Shown one piece after another: positions 1 through 8,688 of a stretch of DNA of 64,000 nucleotides; positions within the stretch are counted from its first letter, which is position 1; each line of letters begins with the position of its first letter. The stretch is from Pseudomonadota bacterium (GTDB lineage: Bacteria; Pseudomonadota; Alphaproteobacteria; Acetobacterales; Acetobacteraceae): contig JAKAWQ010000010.1 in NCBI GenBank assembly GCA_021816925.1, positions 1 to 64,000 of the forward strand. The letters run 5' to 3'. The notes under the pieces were generated by a model. That model made no database searches. It was not told the origin of the DNA and saw nothing but the letters and a program-made list of their open reading frames with translations. A program made the translations under genes and the position numbers.

Positions 1-50
1 TCCCGCAGCTGGGCAGACGACAGCTCATCAAGGTCATCCGGTGGGCTCAC
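1..50 (-). CDS. possible transposase N-terminus, cut by window edge
   Basis: A minus-strand frame opens with GTG at position 50 and runs off the left edge after 16 full codons, reading VSPPDDLDELSSAQLR. This acidic start followed by an S-x-x-x-L-R motif resembles the first residues of stand-alone IS66-type transposases, which continue into a coiled coil. The resemblance is from memory and rests on very few residues. No terminal inverted repeat is visible. It could equally be a chance frame. Confidence 0.22.
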   Translation of the reverse strand, partial: MSPPDDLDELSSAQLR

Positions 51-348
51 ACATAGCTTGAATCCGAGTCGCCCGCGTCGGGGCAAGCACAAAATGCAAC
101 CTCGCCCGGGGTTTTGCCGCTATTACTGACCGGAGGCATAGCTCATTGAAATAGCAGGTGAAATTATCGGAAGCGAGCGTCAAAAATATTGACACCCCGA
201 CAGAATACCGGCGCCCCGACGGCGCGTAACGATATCCGCCTTTCGGAGCGGATAGATGCCTGCTTCTGCCTTATCTTGCGCGCGGCTATGCTGCCTGCCG
301 CTTGCTCGGGTTCCGGCGGGTGAACGAAAGCTGATCCGGGAGAAGGCT
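51..348. other. intergenic region before the ankyrin-type gene
   Basis: No gene is recognised here. The stretch around 60-200 is less GC-rich than the genes that follow. A small inverted repeat, GTCAA-5 nt-TTGAC, lies at 179-193. Its right arm is part of a TTGACA hexamer (189-194) with no convincing -10 box at the usual distance. A purine-rich GGGAGAAGG at 338-346 just before the ATG at 349 is the likely ribosome binding site. Confidence 0.4.
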
Positions 349-1050
349 ATGCCGATGCGCCGTTTGCGGTTGACGGACCTTGCCACGGCACTGGCGGGTG
401 CGATCCTGTTTGGACTCGCCCCGGCTCTGTCTGCGCAAACACCGAATTTGTTGAGTCCTGGGCCAGTGGTGGGCACCGCGCCGGCTGCTCCGCCCCGTCC
501 TCTGCCGCCGCCGGGTCTGCCGGGCGCGGTGAGCAAAGCCGGAACGCCGGCGCCGCCACCGGCGGCGCAGAGCGAACTGTCGCCGACGGCAGCCCTGTTC
601 GATGCGATCAACCGCGGAGACCTTGCGGCGGCCCGCGAGGCAATCGGGCGAGGGGCCCAGCTCGATGCCCGGAACGTGCTGGGAATGACCCCGCTGGAAC
701 TGGCCGTGGATCTCAACCGGAACGCGATTGCGTTCCTGTTGCTCTCGATTGTCCACGAGCGCGGGGCGGCGGCGCACAGCGCGGGGTCGGCGCTGGCGCT
801 AAGCGTTCCGCCCGCGCCGGCGGCCGTTCCCGGGTCGCGGGCCGGCAATGATGCGGCGGCTGGCGCGGCCGGGAAGTCGGTAGCGGCGCTCCTGGTGGCA
901 ACGAGCCCGCCGGCGGCAGGTGTGCCCGCCGCCCAGGCTGCCCGAGCGCTGCCGAAGGCTTCGCCACTGCCCGGCGGGGCGGACAATCCTGACCCGGCGG
1001 TCGGGTTCCTCGGCTTCGGCCAGGCCGCGGGCGGAGCGGGTCGGAACTGA
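349..1050 (+). CDS. secreted Pro/Ala-rich protein with ankyrin-type repeat
   Basis: A 233-residue protein. The ATG at 349 was chosen over an upstream ATG at 256 because it follows GGGAGAAGG and gives a typical signal peptide: basic start (MPMRRLRL), hydrophobic stretch, and an ALSAQT cleavage region near residue 25. A Pro/Ala/Gly-rich linker follows. Residues around 80-135 then form one to two ankyrin repeats (ALFDAINRGDLAAAREAI, then TPLELAVDLNRNAIAFLLL). The C-terminal 100 residues are low-complexity Ala/Pro/Gly. It is probably periplasmic or exported and binds another protein. It lies 212 bp upstream of the type I secretion ABC gene on the same strand, so it may belong to that system. No enzymatic motif is visible. 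Confidence 0.7.
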   Translation: MPMRRLRLTDLATALAGAILFGLAPALSAQTPNLLSPGPVVGTAPAAPPRPLPPPGLPGAVSKAGTPAPPPAAQSELSPTAALFDAINRGDLAAAREAIGRGAQLDARNVLGMTPLELAVDLNRNAIAFLLLSIVHERGAAAHSAGSALALSVPPAPAAVPGSRAGNDAAAGAAGKSVAALLVATSPPAAGVPAAQAARALPKASPLPGGADNPDPAVGFLGFGQAAGGAGRN

Positions 1051-1172
1051 GGGTGAAACGCACCCATATCGGCGCGGCTGGAGCGGGGCTTCCTTGCCGG
1101 CGGAACGAACGGGTCGCTGCGGAGCCGACGAAATTTTGATCACGATGCTGCGGTTACCATGTTAGGAACCCT

Positions 1173-1200
1173 CGCGGACGGCCGGCTGCGGCCGTCCGCG
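1173..1200 (+). promoter_or_regulatory. perfect 12-bp hairpin upstream of secretion ABC gene
   Basis: The arms 1173-1184 and 1189-1200 are perfectly complementary (CGCGGACGGCCG and its reverse complement) around a GCTG loop. No T-run follows on either strand. It may be a Rho-associated or attenuator-type hairpin in the 212-bp gap between the ankyrin gene and the exporter. Its function is not known. Confidence 0.4.
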
Positions 1201-1262
1201 CGCTGCCATCGGCGTGTGGAAAGAAGCCACCGCCGGGCGATGGTCAGACAAGGGGATCCGCA

Positions 1263-3551
1263 GTGGGCGACGAAAGAGGGGCGGGGCGCGGGGGCGCGGG
1301 TCCGACCGGCGGGGAGAATGATGCGCGGCTTGGAATTTCCCCCGACGGCGTTGCCGGAGACGCGACGCCAGGCCACGCGCGCATCCTGGCAGCGCTTGCC
1401 GCGGCGCGTTACCACGGCTTCGAGCTAGACCAGGAAGATTTCCACAACATCGGGGGCGGCGACGTGCCGAGCCCCGCGGCCATCGTCGAGTGGCTGCGCG
1501 ATGCGGGCCTTTGGGCGCGGGCAGGCCGGATGAACTGGCGCCAGGTGATGAAGCTCACCGATCCGTCGCCGATCGTGCTGCTATTCAACGATGGCAGCGC
1601 CGGGCTTCTGACCGGGGTCGATCCGGTGGAGCGCGTGGCGATGGTAAAGGACCCGCGCGGGCGATCGAGCGATCTCTCGGTAGCGGTGGACGAGCTGCGC
1701 CTTTCCGAGGTCTGGACCGGCGAGGTGATCCTGGTCCGCAAGCCGCGCGAGACCAGCACCGAGCACGACAATTTCAGCATCGGCTGGGTGTTCCGCCGGT
1801 TCCTGAGCGAGAAACGCTTCGTGCGCGACATTGCGATTGCCTCGATCGTGACTTCGGTACTCGCCCTGATCCCGCCCTTCCTCGTGATGTCGGTGATCGA
1901 CCGCGTGGTGGTGTACGGGAACCAGGATACGCTGGTCCTGCTCGCCATGATCTGGGGTGCGGTAGTGCTCTATGAGACCGTACTCGAATACGCACGGGTC
2001 GATATGGTGACGCTGCTCGCCGGCCGGCTCGACACGAAGATCAACCTGCACGTCTTCAACCGCCTGCTCGGGCTGAGCCTCGATTATTTCGAGCGCCATC
2101 CGGCCGGCGAGATCCATCACCGCATCAATCAGCTTTACCTCGTCCGCCTCTTCTTCACGGGGCGCATGTTTGACCTCGTGCTTGACTGCTTCATGCTGAT
2201 CGTGCTGATTCCGGTCCTCTTCTTCATGAGTTCGGCGCTCGCCTTCGTTGCTGTGGCGACCGCCGTCATTATCATGTTGATCATCGTCGTCTTCATGCCG
2301 GCGATGCGCCGGGTGACCGGGCAGATGGTGCGTGCCGAGACGCGCAAGAGCACGCACATGGTCGAGAACATCCACGGCATCCGCACGATCAAGTCGCTTG
2401 CGGTCGAGCCGCAGAGCAAGGCCGAGTGGGACATGCGCGTGGCCGATGCCGCGGACTGGCGCATCCAGGGCGGGCGCATCGGCAACTGGCCGAAGACGCT
2501 CGTCATCCCGTTCGATCGCTTCATACAGCGGGGCATGATCCTGCTGGGCGCCTACTGGCTGCTCTCCGGCACGACCACGCTCGACATTGGCGGGCTGGTT
2601 GCCTTCGTGATGCTGGGTGGTCGGCTGGCGGCTCCGCTCGTCTCGATGTCGAAGATGGTCCAGGACCAGGAAGAGCTTCGGCTGGCGATCGGCGAGGTCG
2701 GCCTTGTCGTCAACAATCCCCCCGAGTCGAGCTCGGCAACGAGCGGGCTCAGGCCGACCATCGAGGGGGCACTCAATTTCGAGAATGTCACCTTCAGCTA
2801 TCGCGGCCAGATGGCGCCGGCGTTGCAGGATGTCTCGTTCTCGGTGCCGGCCGGAACGATGCTCGGCATCGTCGGCAAGTCCGGCTCCGGCAAATCGACG
2901 ATCGCGCGGCTCCTGCAGGGCATCAACCGTGACTATTCGGGTTTCGTGAAGCTCGACGGCAACGACCTGCGCGAGATCAATCTCCGCTACCTGCGCCGCA
3001 GCCTCGGTGTCGTGCTGCAGGACAACTTCCTCTTCCGCGGCACCATCCGTGACAACATCATCGCCGGCCGTCCCGGTCTTACCCTCGAAGACGCCGTGCG
3101 TGCGGCGCGACTTGCCGGGGCGGAGGAATTCGTCGAGCGGATGCCGGGCGGCTACGAGACCTTCATCCAGGAAGGCTCGAGCAACCTGTCGGGCGGGCAG
3201 CGCCAGCGTCTCGCGATTGCCCGCGCGCTGGTGACCGACCCCCGGCTCCTCATCCTTGACGAGGCGACGAGTGCGCTCGACCCGGAGAGCGAAGCGCTGG
3301 TGAACGCCAACCTCGTGCGTATCGGGAAAGGGCGGACGATGGTGCTGATCACGCACCGCATGTCCTCGCTCACCGAATGCGACCTGATCGTCGTCATGCA
3401 CCAGGGCAAGATGCTCGACATCGCGCCGCATCGCGTTCTGCTGGAGCGCTGCGCGATCTATCGCCAGCTCTGGCTGCAGCAGAATCGCCATCTCGATCCG
3501 CAAGGGACCCGTCATGCCACTCCCGCGCCTGTGCCAATCGAAGCGGATTGA
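1263..3551 (+). CDS. type I secretion ABC exporter, C39-like domain inactive
   Basis: A 762-residue HlyB/LapB-type exporter half-transporter of the inner membrane. Residues about 38-155 match a C39 peptidase-like domain, but the catalytic Cys is absent (the helix reads HARILAALAAARYHGF) and the usual His is not evident. This makes it a substrate-docking domain rather than a leader peptidase. A six-helix ABC membrane domain follows (about 185-480). The nucleotide-binding domain has Walker A GKSGSGKST, a Q-loop VLQDN, signature LSGGQRQR, Walker B LLILDEATSALD and an H-loop THR. The GTG start follows AAGGGG, and other starts are possible. It overlaps the adaptor gene by 38 bp. No TolC-like gene or RTX substrate is in the window. 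Confidence 0.9.
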   Translation: MGDERGAGRGGAGPTGGENDARLGISPDGVAGDATPGHARILAALAAARYHGFELDQEDFHNIGGGDVPSPAAIVEWLRDAGLWARAGRMNWRQVMKLTDPSPIVLLFNDGSAGLLTGVDPVERVAMVKDPRGRSSDLSVAVDELRLSEVWTGEVILVRKPRETSTEHDNFSIGWVFRRFLSEKRFVRDIAIASIVTSVLALIPPFLVMSVIDRVVVYGNQDTLVLLAMIWGAVVLYETVLEYARVDMVTLLAGRLDTKINLHVFNRLLGLSLDYFERHPAGEIHHRINQLYLVRLFFTGRMFDLVLDCFMLIVLIPVLFFMSSALAFVAVATAVIIMLIIVVFMPAMRRVTGQMVRAETRKSTHMVENIHGIRTIKSLAVEPQSKAEWDMRVADAADWRIQGGRIGNWPKTLVIPFDRFIQRGMILLGAYWLLSGTTTLDIGGLVAFVMLGGRLAAPLVSMSKMVQDQEELRLAIGEVGLVVNNPPESSSATSGLRPTIEGALNFENVTFSYRGQMAPALQDVSFSVPAGTMLGIVGKSGSGKSTIARLLQGINRDYSGFVKLDGNDLREINLRYLRRSLGVVLQDNFLFRGTIRDNIIAGRPGLTLEDAVRAARLAGAEEFVERMPGGYETFIQEGSSNLSGGQRQRLAIARALVTDPRLLILDEATSALDPESEALVNANLVRIGKGRTMVLITHRMSSLTECDLIVVMHQGKMLDIAPHRVLLERCAIYRQLWLQQNRHLDPQGTRHATPAPVPIEAD

Positions 3552-4941
3552 GGCGCCCGCGGGCGGCGCGCTCAGCGCCGCCGTTCTGGAGTTCCAGTCC
3601 CCGTCGAGCCTCATTCTCGAGGCGCCGGCGAAGCGTTCCGCGCGCAACACGATCTGGATCATCGCCGCCCTGCTTCTGACAATGCTCCTGATCGCGGAAT
3701 TCGTGCCGATGGACATGGAGGTGGTCGCGCAAGGCCAGGTCATCTCGCGCGCCCCGACCATCCAACTCGAGCCGCTGCAGACCGCGATCGTGAAGTCGAT
3801 CGACGTGCACATCGGGCAGGTCGTGCATGCCGGCCAAGTGGTGGCGACCCTCGATCCGACGCAGGCGCAGGCCGATCTCAAGACCCTGCTTGCCCAGGAA
3901 TCGGCGCTCTCCGCCGAGGTGGCCGAGGAGCGGGCGGAGTTCGACGGCAAACCCTACAAGCCGAGCAATCCGTCGAATCGCGACCAGCTTCTGCAGGCGG
4001 CGATCTATGCGCAGCGGGTGGCGCAGCTCAAATACACGCTGAACGGCTACGACCAGCAGATCGCGAGCCTTGCGGCGCAGGTGCAGGGATCGGAGGCGCA
4101 GGCCGCGTACTACCGCGACCGCCTGGTGCTGGCGACGCAGATCGAGAACATGAATACGCTCTTGCAGAAGCTGAATGCGGGCAGCCAACTGACGACGCTG
4201 CAATCAGAGGACCAGCGCGTGCAAATGGCGGCAAACGTGGCGCAGAATGTCGCGGCGGCGCAGAGTTCCGAACAGACGCTCGAGGCAACCAAGGCACAGC
4301 GCGACGCCTTCCTGCAGCAATGGAACGCGCAACTCTCGGCCCAGCTCGCAACCAACGTGCCGCAGCTCGACGCGGTCCGGCAGTCGATCACGAAGGCCGA
4401 GCTGCAGAACCGGATGATCGAATTGCGCGCGCCGCAGGATGCGGTGGTTCTGCAGCTTTCAAGCGGCATCTCGGTGGGGTCGGTGCTGCAGTCCGGCCAG
4501 CAGTTCTTTGCACTCTCGCCGCTGCACGCGCCGCTCGAGATCGAGACCTATATCAATGGCGCCGACCAAGGCTTCGTGCAGGTCGGCCAGCCGGTGACCA
4601 TCAAGTTCGCAACCTTTCCCTTCGTGCTGTTCGGCTCGGGCAAGGGCACGGTCCGGGTGGTCACTTCCAATTCCTTCACTCCGCAGCAACTTGCCTCGCA
4701 GTTGATGCAGATGCAGACCATGCCCACGGTGACGCCGCAGAATGTTCCTACAGCGGAACTTTACTACGCAGCGCGGGTGACGCTCGACAAGCTCCACCTG
4801 CGCGGCGTGCCACCGACGTTCCGGGTCTTGCCCGGCATGCCGGTCGAGACCGACATCAGGGTCGGCTCGCAGACGATGATGCAATACATGCTGGAGCGGA
4901 TCGTTCCCATCTTCACGCAGGGCATGAAGGAGCCGTCCTGA
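3514..4941 (+). CDS. HlyD-family periplasmic adaptor of type I secretion
   Basis: A 475-residue membrane fusion protein linking the ABC exporter to an outer-membrane channel. It has a short cytoplasmic tail, one membrane helix at about residues 46-66 (IWIIAALLLTMLLIAEF), then a lipoyl-like half-motif (GQVVHAGQVVATLDPTQAQ). A long alpha-helical hairpin region (about 125-300) follows, then the second lipoyl half and a beta-barrel domain (APLEIETYINGADQGFVQVG). The ATG follows CAAGGGA and lies inside the end of the exporter gene, so the two are translationally linked. Length and domain order are normal for the family. Confidence 0.9.
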   Translation: MPLPRLCQSKRIEAPAGGALSAAVLEFQSPSSLILEAPAKRSARNTIWIIAALLLTMLLIAEFVPMDMEVVAQGQVISRAPTIQLEPLQTAIVKSIDVHIGQVVHAGQVVATLDPTQAQADLKTLLAQESALSAEVAEERAEFDGKPYKPSNPSNRDQLLQAAIYAQRVAQLKYTLNGYDQQIASLAAQVQGSEAQAAYYRDRLVLATQIENMNTLLQKLNAGSQLTTLQSEDQRVQMAANVAQNVAAAQSSEQTLEATKAQRDAFLQQWNAQLSAQLATNVPQLDAVRQSITKAELQNRMIELRAPQDAVVLQLSSGISVGSVLQSGQQFFALSPLHAPLEIETYINGADQGFVQVGQPVTIKFATFPFVLFGSGKGTVRVVTSNSFTPQQLASQLMQMQTMPTVTPQNVPTAELYYAARVTLDKLHLRGVPPTFRVLPGMPVETDIRVGSQTMMQYMLERIVPIFTQGMKEPS

Positions 4942-5006
4942 GACGATGAGGCAGGAACGGCCGCGCCCGCGGAACGGCTCTTGGCTGCCCGTGAGAGCGG
5001 ACTGAC

Positions 5007-6809
5007 GTGGCACGGCTTTTCGATCGCGTGGTGGGCTCGCTCTCGCCGAAGGCTGCGTTCCGCCGGGCGCGGCGGGCGGCGAAGGAGGGGCGCCGGGGCG
5101 CGTCGTTCCCGCTTTTTGCCCGTGCCGCCCAAGCCGGGATCACCGAGGCCAAATACCAGGTTGGCCGCGCCTATCTCGAGGGTGTGGGCGTGCCGCCGAG
5201 CCGGCGGGAAGCGGCTCGTTGGCTCGAGCGGGCGGCGGGTGACGGGCATACCGAAGCGCAGTCGCTCCTGGCCGGGCTTTACCTTTATGGGATTGGCGCC
5301 GAGGCGGGCAAAGCGGCGCCGGGCAGCGGGGCCGCGCTCTTCTCCGAAGGAGAGGCGCCGCGGCCGGATTACGAGAGAGCGCTGATCTGGGCGAAGCGTG
5401 CCGCAGAGGCCGGCGCTCCGGACGCTGCGGCAGTGCTTGGCTATCTCCTCACCAACGGGCCGGAGGCGATGCGGGACTTCGCCGCCGGCGAGGAGTGGTA
5501 CCGCAAGGCGGCGGCGGCAGGCTCGCCCCAGGGCGCCCTCGGGTTAGGTCTCGCGCTTGCCCGGAAGGCCTCGGATATGGCGGCCTACGCAGCCGCCGCG
5601 GAGCAGATCCGCATCGCCGCGGAGGCAGGATTGCCGCTCGGCCAATATACCCTCGGCATGATGGCCGAGCGGGGGCTTGGCATGGCGCCCGACGCGCCGG
5701 CCGCGCTCAATCTTTATCGACTGGCCGCGGAGAAGGGGGTGCGCGCGGCCGCCGCGCGCCTTGGCCTCATGCTGATCGACGGGCGGGGCGTGGCGCGGGA
5801 TGCGCTCGAGGGTGAGTCGTGGCTGCGGCGCGCAGCGATCGCCGGGGACATCGAAGCGGCAGCGATGGTCGGCGATCTCTACGCGCGGGGGGGCGATTTG
5901 CCGCCCAACTATGCCGAGGCGGGGATCTGGTATCGCCGCGCCGCGGAAGGTGGTCACGCAACGGCGGCGCGCGCGCTCGGGCTCTTGCACCTGACCGGAG
6001 GCGGCGTGGCGCGGGATGCGGTGGAGGCCGCCCGCTGGTTTCGCATTGCTGCCGAGAAGGGCGACGAGAGGGCCAAGGCGGATCTGGCCAACGTCGTGCT
6101 CACCGGTGCTGGCGAGGCGGAGGACGTGCGCCGTGCCCGCGAATGGTTCGAGCAGGCGGCGAATTCCGGTGACCTCGCGGGGGCCTTCAATTTCGGTGTC
6201 TGCCTTGCCGAAGGCATCGGCATGGAGCGGGATGAGCGCGCCGCGCTCTCGTGGATGCGCCGCGCTGCGGACGGCGTGGTGAACGCCCAATACTGGTACG
6301 GGCGCATGCTGATCGAGGGGCGTGGGGTGGCGGCCGACGCGGTGGCCGGGCGCTCCTGGATCGCGCGCGCCGCGGCGAGCGGCCTCACCGAGGCGGAGGT
6401 CGCGCTTGCCGACCTTTACGTCAGCGGCGTGGGCGGACCGCGCAACCATGCCGAGGCGCTGCGCCTTTACCAGCAGGCGGCGCAACGCGGGCACGTCGGC
6501 GCCATGTTCGCCGCCGGCGCACTTTACGGCGGCGGGCACGACATGGCGCCCGATCGGCAGCGGGCGGCGCGGTGGTTCCTCGCCGCAGCCGAGCGCGGCC
6601 ACGGCTACGCGCAACTCATGCTCGGCCGTTACTTCCTGAACGGCACGGCGGGGGTCCGCGATCCGGTAGCGGCGCGGCGATGGCTCGAGCGCGCGGCAAG
6701 CCAGGGTCTTGCCGAGGCCGAAACGTCTCTGGCCGAACTTCCGTCGATCGGCGGGTCGCGGGACGAAACCCAAACGCACCGCGAAACGGCCCGGGCGGAT
6801 CGCGGCTGA
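5007..6809 (+). CDS. large Sel1-like repeat protein
   Basis: A 600-residue protein made almost entirely of about 14 Sel1-like (SLR/TPR) repeats of about 36 residues. Typical units are QVGRAYLEGVGVPPSRREAA and ARWLERAAGDGHTEAQ. Repeat 2-3 contains an insertion of roughly 25 residues. There is no signal peptide or membrane helix, so it is likely a cytoplasmic scaffold. The GTG start lies 65 bp after the HlyD stop, consistent with one operon. Sel1 proteins bridge protein complexes, and its place directly after the secretion genes suggests a role in assembling or regulating the exporter or its substrate. That role is inference. Confidence 0.85.
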   Translation: MARLFDRVVGSLSPKAAFRRARRAAKEGRRGASFPLFARAAQAGITEAKYQVGRAYLEGVGVPPSRREAARWLERAAGDGHTEAQSLLAGLYLYGIGAEAGKAAPGSGAALFSEGEAPRPDYERALIWAKRAAEAGAPDAAAVLGYLLTNGPEAMRDFAAGEEWYRKAAAAGSPQGALGLGLALARKASDMAAYAAAAEQIRIAAEAGLPLGQYTLGMMAERGLGMAPDAPAALNLYRLAAEKGVRAAAARLGLMLIDGRGVARDALEGESWLRRAAIAGDIEAAAMVGDLYARGGDLPPNYAEAGIWYRRAAEGGHATAARALGLLHLTGGGVARDAVEAARWFRIAAEKGDERAKADLANVVLTGAGEAEDVRRAREWFEQAANSGDLAGAFNFGVCLAEGIGMERDERAALSWMRRAADGVVNAQYWYGRMLIEGRGVAADAVAGRSWIARAAASGLTEAEVALADLYVSGVGGPRNHAEALRLYQQAAQRGHVGAMFAAGALYGGGHDMAPDRQRAARWFLAAAERGHGYAQLMLGRYFLNGTAGVRDPVAARRWLERAASQGLAEAETSLAELPSIGGSRDETQTHRETARADRG

Positions 6810-7241
6810 TCGGACCACGGATATCGAACTTCCGGAAATCCTCCGATGCCGGTTTCGGCCTTTCACGGCCGGCCGTGTCATCGGGACGAGTGCGGCCCCC
6901 GTTGTTCGCGGGCTTCTCCCAGGCATCGGGCTCCGCCACAGTTGATACCGATTTTCATTGACAACCCAAGAGAGAAAAAACAGAAGGGCTCCATTAGCGC
7001 TTCTAACTTGGAAAAGCGGGTTTCGGTCGGGCCGCGTATCCACCTGCGGGGCATGCGCCGATGTGGGAAGAGTGCGGTGCCTCTGCTGCCGGGAGGCGGC
7101 AGGGGGAGGGGGCGTGCGAAAGCGGGCGGCAAGGGTGGAGCGGGTGAGGACGATCGTCCGGCGAGCGCAGCAGCCGGGAACGGTCAGGGGGTACGCTTGG
7201 CGGGCGTTTCCGCCAATGGTTGCGACCGGGGGTCTTGGGGT
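6810..7241 (+). other. 432-bp gap before the hydrolase gene
   Basis: No gene is recognised. It contains an A-rich patch (6970-6985) preceded by a TTGACA hexamer at 6958-6963, with no good -10 box at 16-18 nt. The rest is G-rich with open frames that look random. An inverted repeat at 7197-7216 is listed separately. The gap suggests that the hydrolase gene may have its own promoter. Confidence 0.4.
7197..7216 (+). promoter_or_regulatory. inverted repeat TTGGCGG-N6-CCGCCAA
   Basis: Two perfect 7-bp arms, at 7197-7203 and 7210-7216, flank a 6-bp spacer 25 bp before the hydrolase ATG. The size and symmetry would suit a dimeric repressor site or a small leader hairpin. No matching regulator gene was identified. 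Confidence 0.35.
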
Positions 7242-8174
7242 ATGAAGTTGTCACACGCGGTCATCGAAGCGATTTACTCGGGATACAATGACGACCAGCC
7301 CCTCGAGGCGAGGCTCAAGGGCGGGTTCCAGCTTCTGACCTACGGATATCTCGACAACGCGCAGGAAGTGCTGGAGAAGCTCAAAGAGCATGATCCATGG
7401 GATGCGCGGGTCCGGCGGCTCGATCGCGCATGCGCGCGCGCGCAGATCTACAACGGCGATGAACAGGCCGGCATGAACGGCGTCGAGATGGCGACGCTCG
7501 ACGGACTTCCGAATCCGATCCGCATCCGCGCGCCGAGCGACGTGATGGTTCTGCGCGCGCGGCAATCGAAGCAGGTGCTGATCGCGTTCGGTGGCGCAAG
7601 CGAGGCGTTCTGGGCTCCTCCGCAGTTCCTCGATCTCACGGGCTGCCACCTGATCGTGTTGCGCGACGCGCGCAGGCTGTTCCATCTGGCGGGTGTCCAG
7701 GGGCTCGGCGCCAACTATGCGGAGTGCCTCGAGGGGCTGAAACGGCTGGTGGCGGAGCTCGGGGCGACCAAGGTTTTCATGACGGGCAGTTCGAGCGGGG
7801 CGTTTGCCGCACTCCGTTACGGCCTCGATTACCCGGACGCGCGGGGCGTGCTCGCGATCAGCCCGATCACGGGAAGCGACGCCAGCGACATGGCCAAATC
7901 GGGCGATCGCTTTCCGGCGCTCCGGCCGATCCTGCGAACCCAGCCGGACATGTTCGTGGACATGCTGCCCCTCTACCAGGAGCATCCGAATCCTCCGAAG
8001 GTGATCATCGTCTGGGGCGAGAAGCACGCGGTCGATAACGAGCAGGCGACACGAATGGGGGTGCTGCCGAACGTCACGCTCGAGCCGATGCGAGGGGTCG
8101 CGCACCACCCGGTGCTGGTCAAGCTAATCACGACGCCGGAACTCGACCTGGTGAAGCGGCTGCTCGCGCTCTGA
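7242..8174 (+). CDS. alpha/beta-hydrolase-fold protein with N-terminal helical domain
   Basis: A 310-residue protein. The ATG at 7242 was chosen because residues from here look structured (MKLSHAVIEAIYSGYNDDQP) while the upstream in-frame sequence is low-complexity. Residues 1-75 form a TPR-like helical region (LLTYGYLDNAQEVLEKLKEH). The remainder is an alpha/beta hydrolase fold with the nucleophile elbow TGSSSGAFAALRYGLDYP (G-x-S-x-G) around residue 180, a possible acid in IIVWGEKHAVDNEQ and a late His in RGVAHHPV. Its substrate is unknown. It follows the Sel1 gene after 432 bp on the same strand and may act with the secretion cluster, for example on a secreted glycan or lipid, but nothing in the sequence proves this. 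Confidence 0.75.
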   Translation: MKLSHAVIEAIYSGYNDDQPLEARLKGGFQLLTYGYLDNAQEVLEKLKEHDPWDARVRRLDRACARAQIYNGDEQAGMNGVEMATLDGLPNPIRIRAPSDVMVLRARQSKQVLIAFGGASEAFWAPPQFLDLTGCHLIVLRDARRLFHLAGVQGLGANYAECLEGLKRLVAELGATKVFMTGSSSGAFAALRYGLDYPDARGVLAISPITGSDASDMAKSGDRFPALRPILRTQPDMFVDMLPLYQEHPNPPKVIIVWGEKHAVDNEQATRMGVLPNVTLEPMRGVAHHPVLVKLITTPELDLVKRLLAL

Positions 8175-8325
8175 TCGCTCTGGGCCCGCGCGCGGGTCGG
8201 GAGCAAGCCCGCCGATCGCGTGCGCCGCCGCCTTTCCGTTGCCGCTGCTTCGAGTGGAGCGAGAGGTTGCGTTCGGGCGCCTGCATCCTCTAAAACCGCT
8301 CCCGGCGACAAGGGGAGCATCCGCC

Positions 8326-8688
8326 ATGCATTTCCGGGTTCGTGGCAACAGCGCGCATCTGCTCAGGGATGTTCCGGATCCCGATAGCGGCAAGACGAGG
8401 CCGATGATGCTCGGCGCGGTCAACCTGATTACCGGGGCGATCAACGATCGGGCCAAGGAAGCGCTCACGGGCGAAGAGATCGAGGAGGTTGAGACCTGGC
8501 TGAACAGGAAGCAGGAACTTGACCGGCGCCGGCGGCAGCTCGAGGCGGCGAGCCTGCCGTTCACGCTTGCCGACGTCCTCGCCTGGATCGAGGAGGCCGA
8601 CAGATCGTCCGTTGCCGAGCTCGCCGACGAAATCCTGTTCGGCCTGACGGAGGTGCGGCGCGCCCTGACCATGAAGCTCAGGGAATAG
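8326..8688 (+). CDS. conserved-looking hypothetical protein
   Basis: A 120-residue protein of unknown function. The ATG at 8326 follows AAGGGGAG at 8310-8317 with 8-nt spacing. It starts MHFRVRGNSAHLLRDV and has no signal peptide or membrane helix. The middle is charged and helical (EALTGEEIEEVETWLNRKQE), ending in another helix (SSVAELADEILFGLTEVR). Codon use looks like that of real genes here. It lies 151 bp after the hydrolase gene and converges on hrcA. Confidence 0.6.
   Translation: MHFRVRGNSAHLLRDVPDPDSGKTRPMMLGAVNLITGAINDRAKEALTGEEIEEVETWLNRKQELDRRRRQLEAASLPFTLADVLAWIEEADRSSVAELADEILFGLTEVRRALTMKLRE

Noticed and set aside
1581-3950. Long minus-strand open frame opposite the secretion ABC gene
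   Set aside because: His/Arg/Glu-rich composition typical of the complement of a high-GC coding gene; the plus strand has all ABC motifs.
6958-6963. TTGACA as the promoter of the hydrolase gene
   Set aside because: No acceptable -10 hexamer at 15-19 nt; it remains only a possible element.
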